This document shows positions 6,665 through 14,661 of a stretch of 26,308 nucleotides of DNA, piece by piece. The stretch is from an uncultured Negativicutes bacterium (GTDB lineage Bacteria; Bacillota; Negativicutes; Acidaminococcales; Acidaminococcaceae). The DNA lies in the NCBI GenBank assembly GCA_937926555.1, contig CALAZX010000086.1, positions 1-26,308 of the forward strand. Reading direction: 5' to 3'. The position numbers and the translations under genes were made by a program. Within the stretch, counting starts at the first letter, position 1. Every line of letters starts with the position of its first letter. The notes beneath the pieces were generated by a model. The model was not told the origin of the DNA. It searched no databases and saw nothing but the letters and a program-made list of their open reading frames with translations.

Positions 6665-7639
6665 ATGGAGAAAAGACCGAATATAGGTGGACAGGCGGTA
6701 ATTGAAGGCGTGATGATGCGCGGTAAGGAGAAAGTGGCTGTGGCTGTGCGCAAAGCCGACGGCAGCATCGACGTGGACGTGAATCCCGTCAACAGCATCT
6801 CCGACCGGTATCCCATCCTGAAGAAGCCCCTGCTCCGCGGCGTGGTGGCGCTGGTGGAATCCCTGGTGATGGGCATGAAGGCCCTGAGCCGTTCCGCACA
6901 GATCTCCGGCGACGCCGACGAGCAGATGGACAGCAAGGAGATGGCCATGACCATCGCTGTCTCCGTGGTGCTGGCCGTGGTGCTTTTCATCATCATCCCC
7001 ACCTGGTCCATGCATTTTCTGAAGGCCTGGACGGATAACAGCGTTCTGCTGAACCTGGCGGAAGGCTTTATGCGCATGGGCATTTTTCTGGCGTATATCG
7101 CTGGTATCTCCTCTATGGAGGATATCCAGCGCGTTTTCAAGTATCACGGTGCGGAGCACAAGACGATTTTCACCTACGAGTCCGGCAAGCCCCTGACGGT
7201 GGAGAATGTCCGGGAATTCCCCCGGCTGCATCCCCGCTGCGGCACCAACTTCCTGATGATCGTCATGCTCATCAGCATCTTCATCTTCGCCTTCCTGGGC
7301 TGGCCCAATCTGTTTGAGCGGATTCTGTCCCGTGTGCTCCTGATGCCCGTTGTGGCAGGGGTGAGCTACGAGATCATCCGTTTCGCGGGCAAGCACGACG
7401 ACAATCCCCTGGTGCACCGGATGATCATGCCGGGACTGCTGCTGCAGAAACTCACCACCCGGGAGCCGGACGACGAGATGATCGAGGTGGCCATCGCCTC
7501 TGTGAAGGCTGTCATCCCTCCCGAGGAGGGGACCGCCGTGGCCATGGAAGTACCCATGGAGGTGGCCATGCCGGCGGAGATGCCGGAAACGGTTTCCGTG
7601 GAGAAAAACGGGAAGACCGCGGAGGCGTCTTCAATCTGA
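6665..7639 (+). CDS. DUF1385 membrane protein (YqhQ-like)
   Basis: A 324-residue protein of the DUF1385 family, whose function is unknown to me. Family landmarks are the N-terminal IGGQAVIEGVMMRG, KYHGAEHKTIFTYE and HPRCGTNFL about the middle. Hydrophobic segments about residues 98-116 and 135-150, and two more about 197-235, predict a multi-spanning membrane protein. The last ~60 residues are acidic and low in complexity, with a repeated AMEVPMEVAMPAEMPE pattern that is probably disordered. It sits between rpmE and prfA, a conserved neighbourhood in Firmicutes, which hints at a translation or envelope link without proving it. ATG at 6665 follows an AGGAG at about 6652-6656. Confidence 0.88.
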   Translation: MEKRPNIGGQAVIEGVMMRGKEKVAVAVRKADGSIDVDVNPVNSISDRYPILKKPLLRGVVALVESLVMGMKALSRSAQISGDADEQMDSKEMAMTIAVSVVLAVVLFIIIPTWSMHFLKAWTDNSVLLNLAEGFMRMGIFLAYIAGISSMEDIQRVFKYHGAEHKTIFTYESGKPLTVENVREFPRLHPRCGTNFLMIVMLISIFIFAFLGWPNLFERILSRVLLMPVVAGVSYEIIRFAGKHDDNPLVHRMIMPGLLLQKLTTREPDDEMIEVAIASVKAVIPPEEGTAVAMEVPMEVAMPAEMPETVSVEKNGKTAEASSI

Positions 7640-7658
7640 CCCTGATATGGGGTATAAT
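7630..7658 (+). promoter_or_regulatory. Candidate internal promoter for prfA
   Basis: A perfect TATAAT lies at 7653-7658, 17 bases downstream of a weak -35 match (TTCAAT, 7630-7635). It overlaps the end of the DUF1385 gene and is 32 bases before prfA. The -10 is consensus but the -35 is poor. Confidence 0.42.
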
Positions 7659-7690
7659 GGATAAAACAGCAAGGAACAGGTGTTATAAGT

Positions 7691-8758
7691 ATGTTGGAGA
7701 AACTGCATGCCCTGGAGGAGAAATTCCTCGACCTGGAGGCGAAGCTTTCCGACCCGGAGATCATCGCCCAGCAGGACAAGTGGCTGAAATACACGAAAGC
7801 TCATGCGAAGCTGCAGGACATCATCACAGTCTTCCGTGAGTACAAAGAGAAAAAAGAGGTCTATGACGGTGACCTGGAGCTGATCGAGGCCAACGAGGAC
7901 CCGGAGCTGGTGGAGATGGCCAAGGAGGAAGCCCTGGCCCTGAAACCGGAACTGGCGGACTACGAGGAGCGGCTGACGGTGCTCCTGATGCCTTCCGACC
8001 CCAAGGACGAGAAGGATGTCATCATGGAGATCCGCGGCGGTGCCGGCGGCGACGAGGCGGCCCTTTTCGCAGGGGTCCTGTTCCGCATGTACACCCGCTA
8101 CGCCGAGGACCGGGGCTGGAAAGTGGAGATCATGGACAGCAACGCCACGGAGCTGGGAGGCTTCAAGGAGGTTGTCTGCCAGATCACCGGCAACGGTGTC
8201 TACGGCCGTCTGAAACACGAGAGCGGCGTGCACCGTGTGCAGCGCGTCCCGGAGACCGAGTCCCAGGGCCGCATCCACACCTCCACCTGCACGGTGGCGG
8301 TACTTCCCGTGGCGGAAGAGGTGGATGTGGAGATCAACCCGGCGGACCTCAGAATCGACACCTACCGTGCCGGCGGCGCCGGCGGACAGTACGTCAACAA
8401 GACGGAGTCCGCAGTCCGCATCACCCATCTGCCCACAGGCATCGTGGCCCAGTGCCAGGATGAGAAATCCCAGCTGAAGAACCGGGAGAAGTGCATGATG
8501 GTGCTGCGCTCCCGCATCCTGGAACAGGCCCAGGAGGAGCAGCAGCAGGCGGAAGCGGCGGAGCGCAAGAGTCAGGTGGGCACCGGCGACCGCAGCGAGC
8601 GCATCCGGACCTACAACTATCCCCAGGGGAGAGTGACGGACCACCGGATCGGACTGACACTGCACAAGCTGGAGGCCGTGCTGGACGGCGATATGGACGA
8701 CCTGCTGAATCCGCTGCTGGCCACCGGACAGAGCAAGAAACTGCAAGAGGTAAAGTAG
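7691..8758 (+). CDS. prfA: Peptide chain release factor 1
   Basis: Recognises UAA and UAG in the ribosomal A site and triggers hydrolysis of peptidyl-tRNA. The 355 residues match the family. The codon-recognition tripeptide is P187-E-T189, the RF1 type (PxT) rather than the SPF of RF2. The catalytic GGQ is at 231-233 in RAGGAGGQYVNKTESAV, which also contains the Gln methylated by PrmC, encoded next. The C-terminal IRTYNYPQGRVTDHRIG is typical. The ATG at 7691 follows a weak AACAGGTG. The adjacent prmC starts 9 bases after the stop. Confidence 0.97.
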   Translation: MLEKLHALEEKFLDLEAKLSDPEIIAQQDKWLKYTKAHAKLQDIITVFREYKEKKEVYDGDLELIEANEDPELVEMAKEEALALKPELADYEERLTVLLMPSDPKDEKDVIMEIRGGAGGDEAALFAGVLFRMYTRYAEDRGWKVEIMDSNATELGGFKEVVCQITGNGVYGRLKHESGVHRVQRVPETESQGRIHTSTCTVAVLPVAEEVDVEINPADLRIDTYRAGGAGGQYVNKTESAVRITHLPTGIVAQCQDEKSQLKNREKCMMVLRSRILEQAQEEQQQAEAAERKSQVGTGDRSERIRTYNYPQGRVTDHRIGLTLHKLEAVLDGDMDDLLNPLLATGQSKKLQEVK

Positions 8759-8767
8759 GCTGATACA

Positions 8768-9856
8768 ATGGCAGAAGCAATGGTTTGGACCGTTAACAAA
8801 ATATTGAAATGGACAGAGCAGTATTTCGCGGGCAAGGGGCTGGAAAGCCCCCGGCTGGACGCCGAAATACTGCTTTGTGATGTCTTGAAGTGCCGCCGCA
8901 TCGACCTTTATATGCGGCTGGGCCAGCCCCTGGTGAAAGAGGAGCTGGACCTGTACCACGACTATGTGGTGCGCCGCGCCGGCTGGGAGCCCCTGGCCTA
9001 TATCCTGGGCAGCAAGGCTTTCCTGCTATGGGACTTCAAGGTGAACAGCGATGTGCTGATCCCCCGGCCGGAGACGGAGCTGCTGGTGGAGAAGCTGGTG
9101 CACTGTCTGACCGGGAAGACCCTGGTGCAGATGGAGCATGAGGCTTTCTGGCGGAAGAAAGCGGCCGCGGAGGACATCCCCCTGGAGGCCACCGCGGTGA
9201 AGCAGGTGGCGGCGGATGACTCCTGGCAGCGGCCGGAGGAGCCCCGTATCCTGGATATCGGCACCGGCAGCGGGGCCATCATCCTGTCTCTGCTGGCGCT
9301 GCTTCCCGATGCCACCGGCGTGGCGGCGGACATCTCCGGGGGAGCCCTGGCGGTGGCCCGGGAGAACCGGGAGCTGCTTGAGGTGGCGGAGTCCCGGGTC
9401 GATTTCCGCACCACCGATGTGTGGAGCGGCATCCGTCCCGACGAGCGGTTCCATGTGGCGGTGTCCAACCCGCCCTACATCCCCGACGATGTGGTGAGGA
9501 CCCTGGCCCCCGACGTGCGGAAGGAGCCTGTAGGGGCTCTGGCCGGCGGCGCCGACGGACTGGATATCTACCGCCGTATCGCGGCGGGACTGCCCGCCCA
9601 TCTGCGGCCGGACGGACTGGCCGCCTTCGAGGTGGGAATCGGACAGGGGGAGGCCGTGGCCGCCCTCTGCGCGGCGCAGGGACTGACTGTCACCGCCGTG
9701 TGCGACGACTATGCGAAGATAGACCGGATGGTGTTCGCGGCAAGACCGGAATCACCGCTGGCTGAATGGATAAAACAGCTGAACGAGCTGCCGAAAGTGA
9801 AGGAGGAGGAACCTGATGACGGACACGAAATTCTGGGATCTGAGGAAGAATCCTGA
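8768..9856 (+). CDS. prmC: Release factor glutamine methyltransferase with an insertion and long tail
   Basis: Methylates the Gln of the GGQ motif of release factors using S-adenosylmethionine. The SAM loop DIGTGSG is at 163-169 and the catalytic NPPY at 234-237. At 362 residues it is about 75 longer than the usual ~285. The extra sequence is an insert of about 45 residues between PRPETELLVE and the SAM loop (roughly 112-158) and an acidic C-terminal tail ending in EEEPDDGHEILGSEEES. The tail overlaps the next gene by 41 bases in another frame and contains its ribosome binding site. The N-terminal helical domain (residues 1-100) is normal. Confidence 0.94.
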   Translation: MAEAMVWTVNKILKWTEQYFAGKGLESPRLDAEILLCDVLKCRRIDLYMRLGQPLVKEELDLYHDYVVRRAGWEPLAYILGSKAFLLWDFKVNSDVLIPRPETELLVEKLVHCLTGKTLVQMEHEAFWRKKAAAEDIPLEATAVKQVAADDSWQRPEEPRILDIGTGSGAIILSLLALLPDATGVAADISGGALAVARENRELLEVAESRVDFRTTDVWSGIRPDERFHVAVSNPPYIPDDVVRTLAPDVRKEPVGALAGGADGLDIYRRIAAGLPAHLRPDGLAAFEVGIGQGEAVAALCAAQGLTVTAVCDDYAKIDRMVFAARPESPLAEWIKQLNELPKVKEEEPDDGHEILGSEEES

Positions 9857-10916
9857 CACGGCCATCAAGGCGGCCGCGAAATATATCGCCGCCGGCGAGG
9901 TGGTGGCTTTCCCCACGGAGACGGTCTACGGACTGGGTGCGGACGGCCTGAACGGCAGTGCTGTGAGCAAGATTTTCGCGGCCAAGGGGAGACCTGCGGA
10001 CAATCCGCTGATCCTCCACGTGGCTGACAGGAAGGACCTGGACCGGCTGGCATCGGAGCTCTCCGCCAACGCCAAGGCCCTGGTGGACACCTTCTGGCCG
10101 GGCCCTCTCACCATCGTGGTGAAGAAGGCGGACAACATCCCCGACGAGGTCACCGCCGGCCTGGACACGGTGGCGGTGCGCATGCCCTCCCATCCGGTGG
10201 CGGCGGCCCTCATCCGTGAGTCCGGCTGCCCCATCGCGGCGCCCAGCGCCAACATCTCCGGCAAGCCCAGCCCAACCAACGCCCAGGACGTGGCGGAGGA
10301 CATGATGGGCAAGATCGCCGGCATCCTGGACGGCGGCAACTGCGGTATCGGCGTGGAATCCACCGTGGTGGACACCACCACCCCGATTCCCGTGATCCTG
10401 CGTCCAGGCGGCATCACCCGGGAGATGCTGGAGGAGCGGCTGGGAGCGGTGGACATCGACCCGGCCCTCAACGGGAACCCGGCCCTCCGGCCCAAGGCTC
10501 CCGGCATGAAATACCGGCACTATGCGCCTTCCGCCCCCATGTACATCTATGAGGGAAGCGACGCATCCGCCTGCCTGGTGGACGCGGTGGCCCGTGCCCA
10601 GGAGCAGAAGCTCCGTATCGGCGTCCTCTGCGACGACGCCACCCTGCGGAAAATCCGCAACTCCACCCCGGAGACCCTGATCATGAGCTGGGGCGAGGGG
10701 AAATTCGACCTGGCGGAGCATCTCTACGAGCGTCTCCGCGAGTTCGACCGGTTCCGCCCCGAGGTGATCATCGGCATGGGCGTGGACGAGAGCGGCCTGG
10801 GACTGGCCGTGATGAACCGGATGCGCAAATCCGCCGGCTTCCACATCCTGTGGGCTGAAAATGGGCGTATTTCTGTAAAAAGCGGTACAAACTTCCCGCC
10901 GTTTATGTTAGAATAA
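9816..10916 (+). CDS. Threonylcarbamoyl-AMP synthase (Sua5-type)
   Basis: Makes threonylcarbamoyl-adenylate from Thr, bicarbonate and ATP, the first step of the tRNA t6A37 modification. The YrdC domain (about residues 15-205) shows FPTETVYGLGADG, KGRPADNPLILHV and PSANISGKPSPT. The later Sua5 domain begins after PGMKYRHYAPSAP, so this is the long, two-domain form (366 residues) rather than the short YrdC form. The ATG at 9816 has a strong ribosome binding site, AGGAGGAGG (about 9801-9809), which lies inside the prmC coding region. I leave the symbol blank because sua5, ywlC and tsaC are all used. Confidence 0.95.
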   Translation: MTDTKFWDLRKNPDTAIKAAAKYIAAGEVVAFPTETVYGLGADGLNGSAVSKIFAAKGRPADNPLILHVADRKDLDRLASELSANAKALVDTFWPGPLTIVVKKADNIPDEVTAGLDTVAVRMPSHPVAAALIRESGCPIAAPSANISGKPSPTNAQDVAEDMMGKIAGILDGGNCGIGVESTVVDTTTPIPVILRPGGITREMLEERLGAVDIDPALNGNPALRPKAPGMKYRHYAPSAPMYIYEGSDASACLVDAVARAQEQKLRIGVLCDDATLRKIRNSTPETLIMSWGEGKFDLAEHLYERLREFDRFRPEVIIGMGVDESGLGLAVMNRMRKSAGFHILWAENGRISVKSGTNFPPFMLE

Positions 10917-11022
10917 ATTAGATATATATAAGAAAAGATACTGGGCGGAGCAGGCTTCTGGACCGGTAGGCTTTTCCGGATTTTCGGAGACGGCGGGACT
11001 GTTTCCTGTAGGAGGAACTGGT

Positions 11023-11460
11023 ATGAAAATTGCGATTGGCAGCGATCATGGCGGAATTCATCTGAAGACCGGCCTGAAAAAATATCTGATGGACAAAGGC
11101 ATCGAGGTCCTGGACTGCGGCACATACACCGAGGAGTCCTGCGACTACCCCGATATCGCGGAGAAAGTCTGCGGCAAGATCACCGGCGGTGAGGTGGAGA
11201 AGGGCATCCTGATCTGCGGCACCGGCATCGGCATCTCCATCGCGGCGAACAAGTGCAAAGGCATCCGCGCCGCACTGTGCTGTGATGTGTATTCCGCGGA
11301 GAAGAGCCGTGAGCACAACGACGCCAACGTGCTGTGCATGGGCGAGCGTGTGACCGGCCCCGGCCTGGCTGAGCGGATCACCGACGCCTGGCTGGACATG
11401 GACTTCGCAGGCGGCCGCCATGCCCGCCGTGTGAACAAGATCATGGCCCTGGAGGACTGA
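11023..11460 (+). CDS. rpiB: Ribose-5-phosphate isomerase B
   Basis: Interconverts ribose-5-phosphate and ribulose-5-phosphate, supplying the substrate of Prs. The 145 residues match the RpiB/LacAB family. Motifs are IGSDHGGIHLK at the N-terminus, the catalytic-type Cys in LICGTGIGISIAANK, and REHNDANVLCMG. The ATG at 11023 follows GTAGGAGGAA (about 11008-11017). It is separated from sua5 by 106 AT-rich bases that may hold a weak promoter (no convincing pair of boxes) and ends 8 bases before the next gene. Some family members act on allose-6-phosphate or other sugars, but nothing here suggests this. Confidence 0.93.
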   Translation: MKIAIGSDHGGIHLKTGLKKYLMDKGIEVLDCGTYTEESCDYPDIAEKVCGKITGGEVEKGILICGTGIGISIAANKCKGIRAALCCDVYSAEKSREHNDANVLCMGERVTGPGLAERITDAWLDMDFAGGRHARRVNKIMALED

Positions 11461-11468
11461 GTAGAGAC

Positions 11469-12011
11469 ATGAACCTGGAACAGCTTGAGGAACAGCTGCA
11501 TAGCGCGCTGGAGGAGCTGGTGGAGAAAGCCGCTCCCGCCCGGAACCAGATCCTGGTGATGGGCTGCAGCACCAGCGAAGTGCTGGGGGAGACCATCGGC
11601 ACAGCCGGATCCCCGGAGACCGCCCGTGTCATCGTGGGCACCGCCCGCAAGGTGGCGGCGGACCACGGACTCTATCTGGCGGTGCAGTGCTGCGAGCACC
11701 TGAACCGCGCCCTGGTGGTGGAACGGGAGATGCTGGAACGCTATCCTCTCCTGGAGGAGGTCACCGTCCGCCCCGTACCCGAGGCGGGAGGTTCCGTTGC
11801 GGCCACGGCTTATGAGCTATTTGAGGACCCTGTGGTGGTGGAGCGCATCTCCGCCCATCTGGGAATCGATATCGGCGACACACTGATCGGGATGCACCTG
11901 AAGAGGGTGGCTGTCCCCGTGCGCCTCGCCACACGCTGCGCCGGCAACGCCCGGATCACCGCGGCGCGCACCCGTCCGCCCCTGATCGGCGGGGAACGGG
12001 CCCGTTACTGA
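11469..12011 (+). CDS. YwlG/TIGR01440 family protein of unknown function
   Basis: A 180-residue protein resembling the UPF0340 family of Bacillus ywlG. Recognisable stretches are LVMGCSTSEVLGETIG near residue 30 and LAVQCCEHLNRALVVER near residue 75. No catalytic function is established to my knowledge. It follows rpiB by 8 bases, as ywlG follows rpiB in Bacillus, but glyA, which lies between ywlG and upp there, is missing here. The C-terminus is Arg-rich (RITAARTRPPLIGGERARY) and unlike the compact domain before it. Confidence 0.85.
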   Translation: MNLEQLEEQLHSALEELVEKAAPARNQILVMGCSTSEVLGETIGTAGSPETARVIVGTARKVAADHGLYLAVQCCEHLNRALVVEREMLERYPLLEEVTVRPVPEAGGSVAATAYELFEDPVVVERISAHLGIDIGDTLIGMHLKRVAVPVRLATRCAGNARITAARTRPPLIGGERARY

Positions 12012-12110
12012 GACCGGATATCCGGCCGGAAGAACGGCATACTGCGGTTTGCCACCGCTCTGATACATTGACGATATAGAAGAAGAGACGATTCAAGGAG
12101 GAATCACAAT

Positions 12111-12731
12111 ATGAAAGTACACGTAGTAGACCATCCGCTGGTTGCGCATAAACTGACTATGATGCGTGATGAGAACTGTAACAGCAAGAATTTCCGGGAA
12201 TTACTGGACGAGATTGCATCTCTCATGACGTATGAAGTGACCAAAGACTGGAAGACCACCCCCATCAGAGTGAAGACCCCGCTGGAAGAGACTGACGGCG
12301 TGAAACTCACCGATGAAGTGACCATCATCCCCATCCTGCGCGCAGGCCTGGGTCTGATGAACGGTGTGCTGCGGATGATCCCCCACGCTCATGTAGGCCA
12401 TATCGGCATGCACCGCAACCCGGTGACCCATGAGCCGGAGGAATACTACTGCGGTCTGCCCAAGCAGATGGACGCCAAATGCATCGTGGTTGACCCGATG
12501 CTGGCAACCGGCGGTTCCGCCGCAGCGGCCATCAGCCTGCTGAAGGAGAAAGGCCTGAAAGACATCTGCCTGATGGTGCTGGTAGCGGCTCCCGAAGGCG
12601 TTGAGGCCTTGAACCGCGAGCATCCGGACGTGGAGATCTACACCGCATCCGTAGACCGCCAGCTGGATGACCGGGCTTACATCCTGCCGGGTCTGGGCGA
12701 CGCCGGCGACCGTGTATTCGGCACCCTGTAA
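12111..12731 (+). CDS. upp: Uracil phosphoribosyltransferase
   Basis: Salvages uracil by joining it to PRPP to give UMP. The 206 residues are the family length. Motifs are KNFRELLDEIASLMTYE, IIPILRAGLGLMNG and the PRPP-binding VDPMLATGGSAAAAI. The C-terminal end with ILPGLGDAGDRVFGT fits the uracil-binding region. The ATG at 12111 is preceded by AAGGAGGAA (12095-12103). A weak -35-like TTGCCA (12049-12054) lies upstream, but no good -10 matches it. The coding sequence is less GC-rich at third positions than its neighbours, in keeping with high expression. Confidence 0.97.
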   Translation: MKVHVVDHPLVAHKLTMMRDENCNSKNFRELLDEIASLMTYEVTKDWKTTPIRVKTPLEETDGVKLTDEVTIIPILRAGLGLMNGVLRMIPHAHVGHIGMHRNPVTHEPEEYYCGLPKQMDAKCIVVDPMLATGGSAAAAISLLKEKGLKDICLMVLVAAPEGVEALNREHPDVEIYTASVDRQLDDRAYILPGLGDAGDRVFGTL

Positions 12732-12827
12732 GACTGATTCCCCGCGAAACTGAACAGACGATAACCGGAGACGGCAAGACTGCCACAGGCGGTCCTGCTG
12801 TTTCTGTGGTTATAGGTTTAAAATTGA

Positions 12828-12856
12828 TTTAACCAGTAGGAATGTAGGACTATATT
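12828..12856 (+). promoter_or_regulatory. Candidate promoter for the deaminase-tagO unit
   Basis: TTTAAC (12828-12833) and TATATT (12851-12856) are 17 bases apart in the AT-rich stretch after upp. The -10 matches the consensus at five of six positions and the -35 at three. It lies 83 bases before the start I chose for the next gene. Confidence 0.38.
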
Positions 12857-12938
12857 TATAGAAGGAAACTTTCGAAGAGAACTTCTGAAGGGAACTTCTG
12901 TGGAATGGTCCTGCCGGAAAAAGAACAGGAACAATATC

Positions 12939-13403
12939 ATGGAAAAAAGACCCGACTGGGATCACTATTTCATGGAAATAGCGCAGGTGGTCAGCAAGCG
13001 CTCCACCTGTCTGCGCCGCAGTGTGGGCGCAGTGATCGTGAAGAACAGACAGATTCTGGCCACCGGCTACAACGGCACGCCCAAAGGCATGCCCCATTGC
13101 GCCCAGGTGGGCTGTCTGCGGACACAGCTGAACGTGCCCTCCGGGCAGAACCACGAGCTCTGCCGGGGACTCCATGCGGAACAGAACGCGGTGGTCCAGG
13201 CCGCTGTCCACGGCATCTCCGTGGAAGGCGGGACCCTGTACTGCACCCATCAGCCCTGCGTTGTCTGCAGCAAGATACTGATCAACGCCGGCATCCGGCG
13301 GATTGTCTATCAGAACCCCTATCCGGACAAGCTGGCGGAAGACATGCTGGCCGCCTCCGGGATGGAGATCGAGATCCTGGACAAGCCGGAGACGGAAGAC
13401 TGA
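12939..13403 (+). CDS. dCMP deaminase family protein (ComEB-like)
   Basis: A 154-residue zinc-dependent deaminase, most likely converting dCMP to dUMP for dTTP synthesis. The zinc site is H79-A-E81 and C107-V-V-C110 (PCVVC), the standard HAE and PCxxC pattern. TGYNGTPKGMPHC and the CRGLHAEQNAV context fit dCMP deaminases. I start at ATG 12939 with AACAGGA (about 12924-12930); a longer frame from GTG 12900 lacks a good ribosome binding site. It lies between upp and a lipid-carrier transferase gene, a neighbourhood shared with other Firmicutes. In Bacillus the homologue is called comEB, but no competence role can be inferred here. Confidence 0.92.
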   Translation: MEKRPDWDHYFMEIAQVVSKRSTCLRRSVGAVIVKNRQILATGYNGTPKGMPHCAQVGCLRTQLNVPSGQNHELCRGLHAEQNAVVQAAVHGISVEGGTLYCTHQPCVVCSKILINAGIRRIVYQNPYPDKLAEDMLAASGMEIEILDKPETED

Positions 13404-13404
13404 A

Positions 13405-13444
13405 CGCGGCGGAAGGCCGCGCGCAGAACCCGGCATGATGCCGG
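13405..13444 (+). other. Two adjacent GC hairpins after the deaminase gene
   Basis: CGCGGC (13405-13410) with GCCGCG (13416-13421) and CCGGCA (13430-13435) with TGCCGG (13439-13444) form two perfect 6-bp stems starting directly after the stop. Neither has a U-tract. Confidence 0.45.
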
Positions 13445-13503
13445 AACGCAAGAATCCCGGAAACAAGCATGACCGGACAAAGAAAGACTGAGGTTTTCTA
13501 AAC

Positions 13504-14511
13504 GTGTATATACTCGCGCTGGTGATCGCCCTGCTGGCCAGCTTCCTGCTCACCCCTTATGTGAAGAAGCTGGCTTTCAGAATTGGCGCCGTGGACCGGC
13601 CTGATCAACGAAAAGTGCATACGAAGATAATGCCGCGGCTGGGCGGACTGGGCATCTATGTGGCCTTTGTCCTGGCTGTGGTCTGCAGCATGCCCCTGAC
13701 GAAAGACATCATCGGGATGCTGCTGGGCGGCACCTTCATCGTCATTGTGGGCATCCTGGACGACAAGTACCAGCTGCCCGCCAAGGTGAAGCTGCTGGGG
13801 CAGATCCTGGCCGCCTGCGTGCTGGTGGCTTTTGATATCCGTATCGAATGGCTGAACAATCCCTTCGGTGACGGCTATCTCTACCTGGAATACCTGTCCA
13901 TCCCCTTCACCATCTTCTGGGTGATCAGCTTCACCAACGTGGTGAACCTGATTGACGGCCTGGACGGCCTGGCTGCCGGCGTGTCCGGTATCGCCTCCAT
14001 CACGGTGATCGTGGTGGCGGTGCACCAGGGCTTCTATTCCGTGGCCGTGATCACTGCGGCCCTGGCGGGAGCCATCCTGGGCTTCATCCATTACAACTTC
14101 AACCCGGCCACCATTTTCATGGGGGACACGGGAAGCATGTTCATCGGCTATATGCTGGCGGCCATCTCCATTTTCGGCGCCGTGAAGAGCGCGGCCACCA
14201 TCGCACTGGTGGTGCCGGCCATCGCGCTGGGCCTGCCCATCATGGACACGGCTTTCGCCATCCTGCGCCGTTACAGCAACGGCCGGCCGATTTTCCAGCC
14301 TGACAAGGGGCATCTGCACCACCGGCTTCTGGCCATGGGCATGAGCCAGCGCCAGGCGGTTCTGCTGATGTACGGCATCAGCGTGGTGCTCAGCGTGGCT
14401 GCGGTCCTCCTCACCGAGGTCAGCGGCTATCTGGCGGCCCTGGTGGTGGCTGTGATCATCACCCTGGTGGCCATCGGCGCCAAGAAGATCGGCATCCTCA
14501 ACGACCGCTGA
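13504..14511 (+). CDS. Undecaprenyl-phosphate GlcNAc-1-phosphate transferase (WecA/TagO family)
   Basis: A polytopic membrane enzyme of 335 residues, with about ten hydrophobic segments, which moves GlcNAc-1-P (or a similar sugar) from a UDP-sugar to undecaprenyl phosphate. Motifs are the cytoplasmic RKVHTKIMPRLGG, GILDDKY, NVVNLIDGLDGLAAG (from residue 145), FMGDTGSMF and KGHLHHRLL, which is typical of WecA/TagO rather than MraY. The start is GTG 13504 with TGAGGT a few bases before. wecB follows, which fits a shared role in making lipid-linked polysaccharide or teichoic acid-like linkers. Which polymer is made cannot be told. Confidence 0.93.
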   Translation: MYILALVIALLASFLLTPYVKKLAFRIGAVDRPDQRKVHTKIMPRLGGLGIYVAFVLAVVCSMPLTKDIIGMLLGGTFIVIVGILDDKYQLPAKVKLLGQILAACVLVAFDIRIEWLNNPFGDGYLYLEYLSIPFTIFWVISFTNVVNLIDGLDGLAAGVSGIASITVIVVAVHQGFYSVAVITAALAGAILGFIHYNFNPATIFMGDTGSMFIGYMLAAISIFGAVKSAATIALVVPAIALGLPIMDTAFAILRRYSNGRPIFQPDKGHLHHRLLAMGMSQRQAVLLMYGISVVLSVAAVLLTEVSGYLAALVVAVIITLVAIGAKKIGILNDR

Positions 14512-14528
14512 GGGCCGTGGGGACATGT

Positions 14529-14549
14529 TGCCGGAGCGCAAGCCCGGCA
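14529..14549 (+). other. GC hairpin after the transferase gene
   Basis: TGCCGG (14529-14534) and CCGGCA (14544-14549) form a 6-bp stem with a 9-base loop. It precedes the true terminator at 14567-14592. Confidence 0.35.
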
Positions 14550-14566
14550 TATCACTGAGGTATCGC

Positions 14567-14592
14567 AACGGCCGGCGTCCGCCGCCGTTTTT
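14567..14592 (+). terminator. Rho-independent terminator before wecB
   Basis: AACGGC, a one-base bulge and GGC pair with GCC and GCCGTT around a 4-base loop, followed by TTTTT to 14592. It separates the deaminase-transferase unit from wecB. I see no clear promoter between here and wecB, so wecB may rely on readthrough or a weak start. Confidence 0.75.
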
Positions 14593-14661
14593 ATCAAACG
14601 CTTTATTTATCGCTTTATCACCTGCCTTGCCATAAGGTGTTTACAGACAGGAGGTCTTTGC

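Noticed and set aside
12900..12938. GTG start giving a 13-residue longer dCMP deaminase
   Set aside because: The added residues are Arg/Asn-rich and not part of the fold, and ATG 12939 has the better ribosome binding site.
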